Assembly: GCA_007122555.1 (NCBI GenBank)
Contig: SKTL01000210.1
Coordinates: 1-10,511, forward strand
Length of the DNA: 10,511 nt
Direction of reading: 5' to 3'
Origin: Thermomicrobiaceae bacterium
GTDB taxonomy: Bacteria > Chloroflexota > Chloroflexia > Thermomicrobiales > Thermomicrobiaceae
Positions 1 through 4,658 of the stretch are shown one piece after another. The position numbers and the translations under genes are program-made. The stretch's first letter is position 1, and each line of letters begins with the position of its first letter. The notes beneath the pieces were generated by a model. That model saw nothing but the letters and a program-made list of their open reading frames with translations, made no database searches and was not told where the DNA came from.

Positions 1-251
1 AGCAGATTCAGGTGTCGCACGCCTATGTCCACGTCGTTGAAGTCGGCGTTCCGGTAACGGTCGGCGGTCTGACCATGAACCCGGGAGATCTCGTGCACGG
101 CGACAAGCACGGCGTCTGTCAGATTCCGCACGAGATCGCCGACAAACTCTACGACGGCGTCAAACAGGTTGAAGAGCGAGAAGCGAAGATTATCGAGACC
201 TGCCAGCGGCCGGATTTCTCAATCGAGAAACTGAGTCAACTCTACGGATAG
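1..251 (+). CDS. RraA-like / dimethylmenaquinone methyltransferase-fold family protein, C-terminal part (5' end outside window)
   Basis: The reading frame is open from the first bases of the window, so this is the last 82 or so codons of a longer gene; the GTG at position 12 is an internal valine, not a start. The visible protein contains PVTVGGLTMNPGDLVHGDKHG, the late RraA-fold signature in which a PGD is followed by a D-x-x-G turn, and then a helical tail (EIADKLYDGVKQVEE). Family members include the RNase E regulator RraA, 4-hydroxy-4-methyl-2-oxoglutarate aldolases and many uncharacterised proteins once misnamed menaquinone methyltransferases. The catalytic metal-binding half lies upstream, so the substrate cannot be judged. 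The stop is TAG at 249-251, and the next gene starts 20 bases later on the same strand, so cotranscription is plausible. Confidence 0.8.
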   Translation, partial: QIQVSHAYVHVVEVGVPVTVGGLTMNPGDLVHGDKHGVCQIPHEIADKLYDGVKQVEEREAKIIETCQRPDFSIEKLSQLYG

Positions 252-271
252 ACGCACTGGAGGTCATCGCC

Positions 272-721
272 ATGCGCATTGGAGAACTCGCGAGGAAGAC
301 TGATGTCCCGGTGCGCACGATCCGCTATTACGAAGATATCGGATTACTCGAGCCGGCATCGCGGACAACGTCCGGCTACCGACTGTTCACCGAGATTCAC
401 CAGCGGCGGCTGGTGTTCATTCGTATGGCTCAGGGACTCGGCCTCAAGCTGGAGCAGATCAAAGTGATTCTGGATTCAGCTGACGGAGACCAGCCCAGGT
501 GCCCGCGCGTACGCGCGGCTGTTGAACAGAATATTCAGGAGGTCGATGAGCGCATCGCCCTGCTACAGGCGATGCGCCGCAACCTTGCTCGGACGCTGAA
601 TGAGTTGGACAAATCGGACTATTCTCCCGCGATTGACGCTGCGGGATTCTGCCCGGCAATAGAGTCCCCGCCAGCTCGGGCGCCAAAGCCCCTTGACTCT
701 CCAGTCGACTGGAGACTGTAG
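272..721 (+). CDS. MerR-family metal-responsive transcriptional regulator
   Basis: 149 residues. The N-terminus is a MerR winged helix-turn-helix (MRIGELARKTDVPVRTIRYYE, then GLLEPASR and SGYRLF, residues 1-40), followed by the LxxIK helix and a long dimerisation helix (about 80-112). Cys77 (PRCPRV) sits where MerR and ZntR carry the Cys typical of divalent-ion sensors; copper sensors such as CueR have Ser there. Cys127 in FCPAIE matches the C-terminal CPL/CPI cysteine. The other cysteine of the metal loop (MerR Cys117 equivalent) is absent; the stretch reads DKSDYSPAIDAAG. The start is ATG 272, preceded by GGAGGT (259-264) at 7 bases. The last nine codons (LDSPVDWRL) are encoded by the palindromic operator and -35 box of the downstream operon. 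The inducer is probably a thiophilic divalent metal, but which one is unknown. Confidence 0.88.
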   Translation: MRIGELARKTDVPVRTIRYYEDIGLLEPASRTTSGYRLFTEIHQRRLVFIRMAQGLGLKLEQIKVILDSADGDQPRCPRVRAAVEQNIQEVDERIALLQAMRRNLARTLNELDKSDYSPAIDAAGFCPAIESPPARAPKPLDSPVDWRL

Positions 722-724
722 CCT
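693..724 (+). promoter_or_regulatory. MerR-type promoter/operator inside the 3' end of the merR-like gene
   Basis: The -35 box TTGACT (693-698) and a -10-like TAGCCT (719-724) are 20 bp apart, the over-long spacer typical of MerR-activated promoters. The spacer holds a perfect 18-bp palindrome, TCTCCAGTCGACTGGAGA (698-715). The likely transcript start is near 731, giving a short leader with GAGGGG (752-757) before ATG 762. The site lies in the final codons of the regulator gene and directly upstream of the CcdA-like gene, so it most likely drives the selenoprotein pair. The -10 match is weak, as is usual for this class. Confidence 0.82.
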
Positions 725-761
725 CTCATCAGCGTGCGGACGCATACAGATGAGGGGCAAC

Positions 762-1643
762 ATGAGACGGCGCGACACGGTGACTGGAGAAACGAGACGG
801 ACGACAATCGCCTACGCGTTTGTCGTGGTCGCATTGATCCTCGCAAGCCTGGCCGGCTACGCTGGTTACGTCCTCTACCCACGGTTTGATTTGCCGGCCG
901 TCACCGTTACCGGGCTGTTCGTTCTTGCGGCTGGAGCCGGTATCGCCAGCTTCTTTTCGCCATGCTCGTTTCCATTACTCATCAGCCTGTTCGGGAGATC
1001 GCCCAGCCAGGAGCGACGTGGTGTTCGACCAAACTGGCGCCAGACCCTGCCGTTTGCAGTGGGACTCTCTGCCGGAGCCACAGCATTTCTGTTACTTGTC
1101 GGCGGGATAATCGCAGTTGCCGGAGCGCAGGTGTTTGAAGATGTTGTCTTTGCCAGCACCGAGGGAATCATCCTGCGCAGCGTGGTTGGCGGCTTGCTGA
1201 TCCTGTTCGGCCTGATGCAGTTCGGTGTGATCCGAATCCAGATCCCGCCGGTCCAGGAGCTGGCTGACCCGCTCGTGGGTTCAGTCAGAAAACGCGGGGC
1301 TAGCGCGGGGATTGGGCGTATCTCACTGTTCGGTTTTGGATATCTGGTCGCGGGCTTCGGTTGAACAGGCCCGATCCTGGCCGGTCTGGCCGCCTACGCC
1401 CTGGTGATCGGGGGAACTGCCGCCGCAATCGGTGCGTTCCTGACCGCGAGTTTCGTCATACTGTCACTGATGTTCACACTCGCAGTGCTGGTGACGACCG
1501 CCCGGGAGCGCACCATCCGTTCACTCCGGATCGCAACTTCCGGCGCAAAACGCCTCGGAGGCGGCGTGCTGATCGGGGTCGGTCTCTGGTTCATCGCGCT
1601 TGCCGTCTGGGCCGATTTCTTTGCAACGCTGTTCCCGGTTTGA
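762..1643 (+). CDS. CcdA/DsbD-type transmembrane thiol-redox protein with predicted selenocysteine (Sec201, UGA at 1362-1364)
   Basis: Read through the UGA, this is a 293-residue membrane protein. It has an N-terminal helix (about 15-38) and then six CcdA-like helices (roughly 47-78, 97-121, 137-157, 187-215, 220-245, 266-290). CcdA and DsbD-beta carry two redox cysteines, in helices 1 and 4. Here the first is Cys68 in SFFSPCSFPLL. The second position, GFG-U-TGPILAGL, is the UGA codon. Downstream of the UGA the frame stays open for 92 codons with membrane-protein composition, and it ends in TGA at 1641-1643. ATG 762 is chosen for its GAGGGG ribosome site at 4 bases; ATG 750 is an alternative. 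The family moves electrons from cytoplasmic thioredoxin to extracytoplasmic thiols. Here the neighbouring HMA protein could be the partner, or the pair could move a metal. An automated caller would stop at 1364 and start a second false gene at about 1404. Confidence 0.85.
1362..1391 (+). promoter_or_regulatory. Predicted bacterial SECIS element of the CcdA-like gene
   Basis: The UGA is at 1362-1364. Immediately downstream, GGCC (1379-1382) pairs perfectly with GGCC (1388-1391) around the loop GGTCT (1383-1387). Counting U of UGA as 1, GGUC occupies nucleotides 22-25, the same place as GGUC in the E. coli fdhF SECIS as I remember that sequence. An outer 7-bp complement, CCCGATC (1370-1376) with GATCGGG (1406-1412), could extend the structure. 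It would recruit SelB with Sec-tRNA to decode the UGA. Confidence 0.72.
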
Positions 1644-1691
1644 TCAGCATTGCAGTGCTGCTGTCATTTTGCGGCACGCTGGACTGGCAAA

Positions 1692-1726
1692 CGGTAAGAT
1701 TACCGCACAGATACCTGACTGGTATC
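1692..1726 (+). promoter_or_regulatory. Two adjacent inverted repeats upstream of the HMA selenoprotein gene (candidate operator/promoter)
   Basis: CGGTAA-GA-TTACCG (1692-1705) is followed four bases later by GATACC-TGACT-GGTATC (1710-1726). Both are perfect dyads in the 117-base gap between the two selenoprotein genes. The first contains a -10-like TAAGAT (1695-1700), with TTGCGG (1669-1674) 20 bp upstream. This could be an internal regulated promoter, with the second dyad covering the start site. No known regulator is assigned; it could also be an mRNA stem or chance. Confidence 0.4.
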
Positions 1727-1760
1727 GAGACTTCCTTGATAGACGATGGAGATGGTATCG

Positions 1761-2123
1761 ATGGGTAAGTCATTTGCTACCGTGCTTCTCGCAATCGCCG
1801 CGTTCATCATGGTCGGCGCAGGCGCGTTCCTGATCACGACGACCGCACTGAGCGATAGTGACGACGGTTCCCTTGCGTCCGCCTCAGGCGAGCAACATGT
1901 CCACCTGATCAATCTTGGAATGGGCTGACGCTCCTGCGCGGGCGCGGTCGCGGCCGAACTCGAAAGTATTGACGGCGTGATTGAGCATGACGTCAAGTTT
2001 GACGGTGACTACGTCGAACTACGTTTCGACGCCGATCAGGTAAGCATCGACGAAATCATGGATGAACTCGGGACGATCGGCTATCGGCCGCAATCCTACC
2101 GGGCCGTAAACGACGAGAATTAG
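1761..2123 (+). CDS. Membrane-anchored HMA-domain (MerP/CopZ-like) protein with predicted selenocysteine (Sec56, UGA at 1926-1928)
   Basis: Read through the UGA, this is a 120-residue protein. An N-terminal hydrophobic segment (about 5-28) works as a signal anchor, a short acidic linker follows (SDSDDGS), then a heavy-metal-associated domain (about 46-113). The HMA metal motif GMxCxxC is here GMG-U-RSC, so Sec56 replaces the first cysteine and Cys59 remains (UxxC). Domain landmarks continue after the UGA: AVAAELESIDGV, then VELRFDAD, then IDEIMDELGTIGY, which are the usual HMA strand and helix positions. The start at ATG 1761 is chosen because GGAG (1748-1751) lies 9 bases upstream; ATG 1746 and 1752 are alternatives. 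The stop is TAG 2121-2123. The domain should lie outside the cytoplasmic membrane, where a selenolate-thiol pair would bind soft metals tightly or act as a redox centre. The downstream rlmN begins 4 bases later. Confidence 0.86.
1926..1956 (+). promoter_or_regulatory. Predicted bacterial SECIS element of the HMA gene
   Basis: After the UGA (1926-1928), CGGGCG C (1939-1945) folds onto GCGGCCG (1950-1956) around the loop GGTC (1946-1949). There are three apical base pairs, one G/G mismatch (1942/1953) and three lower pairs. GGUC occupies nucleotides 21-24 counted from U of UGA, within one base of its place in the neighbouring CcdA-like gene. A competing hairpin (1933-1947) with a bulged U and a CGGG loop is possible, so the exact fold is uncertain. 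Confidence 0.68.
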
Positions 2124-2127
2124 CAGA

Positions 2128-3252
2128 ATGAGCGACGACACCTCGACAATCAACCAGGAACAGGCATCCCAACTGCAGGTTCGTCGCGGCGCACCGCAGA
2201 CGTTCTATGATCTGACGCTGGACGAACTTACGGAGCGCCTTGCCGAACTCCGGCAACCGGCCTATCGCGCCCGGCAGATGTACCACTGGGCCTACCAGCA
2301 GCTCGTTTCCGACTATGCCGAGATGAACGTTCTGCCGAAGTCACTGCGGGCCGATCTCGCTGAATCGCTCCCGCTGACGCATCTGGAACCGGTTCAGGAA
2401 ATCCAGACCGACGATGGCGAGACAATCAAGCTCCTGTTTCGGACGCACGACGGCAACCACATCGAGACGGTGCTGATGTTCTATCCCGATCGGGTCACGG
2501 TCTGCGTTTCCTGCCAGATCGGTTGCGCCGTCGGCTGCAGCTTTTGCGCGACCGGCATGATGGGATTGACCCGTAACCTGACCGCCGGGGAAATGGTCGG
2601 GCAGGTTGTCGCCGCCGCTCGCAGAACGCGCGGGCTCGATCGCCAGCTGTCGAATATCGTCATGATGGGCATGGGCGAACCGTTCCAGAACTACGAAGCG
2701 ACCATGAAGATGGCCCGGATTCTGAACGATCCGGAAGGCATGAAGTTCGGTGCGCGCCGGATTACCGTCTCAACCTCGGGGCTCGTCCCGTTCATAGACA
2801 AACTCGCGGATGACCCGTTGCAGGTCAAGCTGGCGATTTCGCTCCACGCGCCGAACGACCGACTGCGCGATACGCTGGTGCCGCTGAATCGTCGATGGAA
2901 GGTTCGGGAGCTCGTCGACGCCTGCCGTCGTTATGTCGACACCACCGGGCGAAGAGTCTCGTTTGAATACTGCCTCATCAAGGACGTCAACGATTCCGAT
3001 GAAACGGCTCGAGAGCTCGCGCGACTGCTTCGAGGGCTCCTCTGTCACGTCAACATCATTCCGCTCAACCCAACGCCGGCGGAGCCGTCATACGAGCGGC
3101 CCTCAGAGGCGCGGATCCACCGCTTCGCGCAGATTGTTGATACTGCAGGCATCCCGACGTCCGTCCGCTATTCCAGAGGCGTAGACATTGCCGCGGCGTG
3201 CGGTCAGCTCCGGATCGAGCATGAGAACGCCGCCGGCGTCGGCGGAGCATGA
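2128..3252 (+). CDS. rlmN: Dual-specificity RNA methyltransferase RlmN (23S rRNA A2503 / tRNA A37 C2-methyltransferase)
   Basis: 374 residues, the usual family length. RlmN is a cytoplasmic radical-SAM enzyme that methylates C2 of adenosine 2503 in 23S rRNA and of A37 in some tRNAs, via a methylated cysteine intermediate. Visible here are the 4Fe-4S ligands C133-x3-C137-x2-C140 (GCAVGCSFCATG), the catalytic acid/base Cys126 (VCVSCQ) seven residues before the cluster as in E. coli, the GMGEPFQNYE substrate/SAM motif (181-190), and the C-terminal methyl-carrier Cys358 in DIAAACGQL. All catalytic residues are present, so it should be active. It begins only 4 bases after the HMA gene, with no strong ribosome site of its own, which suggests translational coupling and possible metal-dependent readthrough into this housekeeping gene. 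Confidence 0.97.
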   Translation: MSDDTSTINQEQASQLQVRRGAPQTFYDLTLDELTERLAELRQPAYRARQMYHWAYQQLVSDYAEMNVLPKSLRADLAESLPLTHLEPVQEIQTDDGETIKLLFRTHDGNHIETVLMFYPDRVTVCVSCQIGCAVGCSFCATGMMGLTRNLTAGEMVGQVVAAARRTRGLDRQLSNIVMMGMGEPFQNYEATMKMARILNDPEGMKFGARRITVSTSGLVPFIDKLADDPLQVKLAISLHAPNDRLRDTLVPLNRRWKVRELVDACRRYVDTTGRRVSFEYCLIKDVNDSDETARELARLLRGLLCHVNIIPLNPTPAEPSYERPSEARIHRFAQIVDTAGIPTSVRYSRGVDIAAACGQLRIEHENAAGVGGA

Positions 3253-3372
3253 GATTCCGCCAGCTGAGCAAGTCGGAAATAGCGAACGGCGTGGGATCTG
3301 GGCTCGTTGACAAACCGGTCCCACGTTCCGCCAAACTGCCTCGCGAGAATCTCACGAAAGGGTCCCGACTCT

Positions 3373-4620
3373 ATGCCTATCGCATACTTCGACCCGTTCT
3401 CCGGCGCCAGCGGAGACATGACCCTCGGAGCGCTGGTTGATGCGGGCCTGAGCATAGACGCCCTCCGTGATGAGCTCGCGAAGCTCCCGCTGTCCGGATA
3501 TGAGATCCATTCGGAGCCATGTGAGCAACACGGGATCCACGGAACCCGCGTGCACGTTGTCCAGACGGCGGAAGACCATCACCACCGGCGCTGGAGCGAT
3601 ATCCGGGAAATGATCGAGTCCAGCAGTCTCCGGGACGGAACCAGGCAACGCGCCCTTCACATCTTCCAGGGGCTTGCCGAGGCGGAGGCGAGGGTGCACA
3701 ACATGCAGGTCGATGACGTCCACTTTCACGAGGTTGGCGCCGTCGATTCGATCATCGATATTGTCGGCGCTGCGGCGGGTTTGGAGCTCCTGGGGATTGA
3801 TCAGATCTATTCAGGCGCGTTGCGGGATGGAACCGGTTTCGTGCGGGCCGCCCACGGGGTATTGCCTGTGCCTGTTCCGGCAACGGCTGAACTGATCGCG
3901 ATGGCCAGGGCGCCGCTCAAGCAGCGCGACGTTGAGTCCGAATTGCTCACCCCAACCGGAGCGGCGATTCTGACCCGACTGGCGTCGTTCGAGAGCCCGG
4001 AGATTAAGCCAACGGCAATCGGCTACGGATTCGGCAGCAAGGAGTTCGACTGGCCGAACGCATTGCGCGTCTGGATCGGGGAGCCAGTGTCGCCGGAAAC
4101 GCGGGAGAACACAGAATTCTCTCCTGCCGTTGACGACGAAATCGAGATCCTGCTGGAAACCAACATCGACGATATGAACCCGGAGTTCTATGAACCGCTG
4201 GTCGATCTGCTTTTCCAGCACGGCGCGCTGGATGTCTACCTGACGCCGATCACCATGAAGCGCGGAAGACCGGCCACGAAAGTAAGCGTCATTGGCGACC
4301 TGGCCCACCGGAACACGCTCGAAACCGTCCTGATGGAACACTCAACCACGCTCGGGGTGCGCATCACGCCGATCGAACGCACCAAGGCGGGCCGCCGGGT
4401 AGAGACCGTCACAACGCGTTGGGGAGAAATCCGCGTCAAGCTCAAGATATGGTCCGGCCGAGTCACCGATGCGGCTCCCGAGTATGTCGACTGTCTGGCG
4501 ATCGTTCAGCAGCACGAAGTGCCCATACACCTGGTCTATGGCGAAGCGGCCCGAATCGCCGAGGCGTTCATCGGGCGCCAGGTAGACGCCGACAATGAAC
4601 TCACTGGCTGGCGACCCTGA
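3373..4620 (+). CDS. larC: LarC, nickel insertion protein of the nickel-pincer nucleotide cofactor
   Basis: 415 residues. LarC is a CTP-dependent metallochelatase that inserts nickel into pyridinium-3,5-bisthiocarboxylic acid mononucleotide to make the NPN cofactor of lactate racemase and related LarA enzymes. The family N-terminus IAYFDPFSGASGDMTLGALV is plain, as are VHFHEVGAVDSIIDIVGAA, the HGVLPVPVPAT loop, LLTPTGAAIL and the C-terminal half beginning ETNIDDMNPEFYEPL, which carries the CTP/metal-binding region. A His cluster (EDHHHRRW) lies near residue 70. The start is ATG 3373, matching the family N-terminus, with AAAGGG at about 10 bases; the frame is also open upstream but without similarity. 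Unlike Lactiplantibacillus, where LarC is made by frameshifting, it is one continuous gene here. No larA, larB or larE is in view. Confidence 0.93.
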   Translation: MPIAYFDPFSGASGDMTLGALVDAGLSIDALRDELAKLPLSGYEIHSEPCEQHGIHGTRVHVVQTAEDHHHRRWSDIREMIESSSLRDGTRQRALHIFQGLAEAEARVHNMQVDDVHFHEVGAVDSIIDIVGAAAGLELLGIDQIYSGALRDGTGFVRAAHGVLPVPVPATAELIAMARAPLKQRDVESELLTPTGAAILTRLASFESPEIKPTAIGYGFGSKEFDWPNALRVWIGEPVSPETRENTEFSPAVDDEIEILLETNIDDMNPEFYEPLVDLLFQHGALDVYLTPITMKRGRPATKVSVIGDLAHRNTLETVLMEHSTTLGVRITPIERTKAGRRVETVTTRWGEIRVKLKIWSGRVTDAAPEYVDCLAIVQQHEVPIHLVYGEAARIAEAFIGRQVDADNELTGWRP

Positions 4621-4658
4621 AGCCGCTTCCCCGTCATTCCGAACGAACATGAAAAATC

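Noticed and set aside
1645..1675. Hairpin CAGCA/TGCTG followed by ATTTTG as a terminator after the CcdA-like gene
   Set aside because: Only five base pairs and the U-run starts several bases after the stem; too weak, and the downstream gene appears functionally linked.
1361..1768. Open frame in the +1 phase and a short frame starting at 1404 as separate genes
   Set aside because: The first has an arginine-rich shadow composition with no family; the second is simply the C-terminal half of the CcdA-like protein after the Sec codon.
1362..1928. The two UGA codons as ordinary stops, frameshifts or pseudogene mutations
   Set aside because: Each falls exactly on a conserved cysteine position, the frames continue with recognisable family sequence to proper stops, and both have a GGUC-loop hairpin downstream. 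Decay would not choose those sites twice.
1362..1928. Genome-wide reassignment of UGA (to Trp or Gly)
   Set aside because: rlmN, larC, copA and the CcdA-like gene all end in TGA at the expected family length, and TGG encodes Trp throughout.
1933..1947. Alternative HMA-gene SECIS hairpin with bulged U and CGGG loop
   Set aside because: It resembles the E. coli bulged-U stem but lies closer to the UGA than usual and excludes the better-placed GGUC hairpin; kept only as a competing fold.
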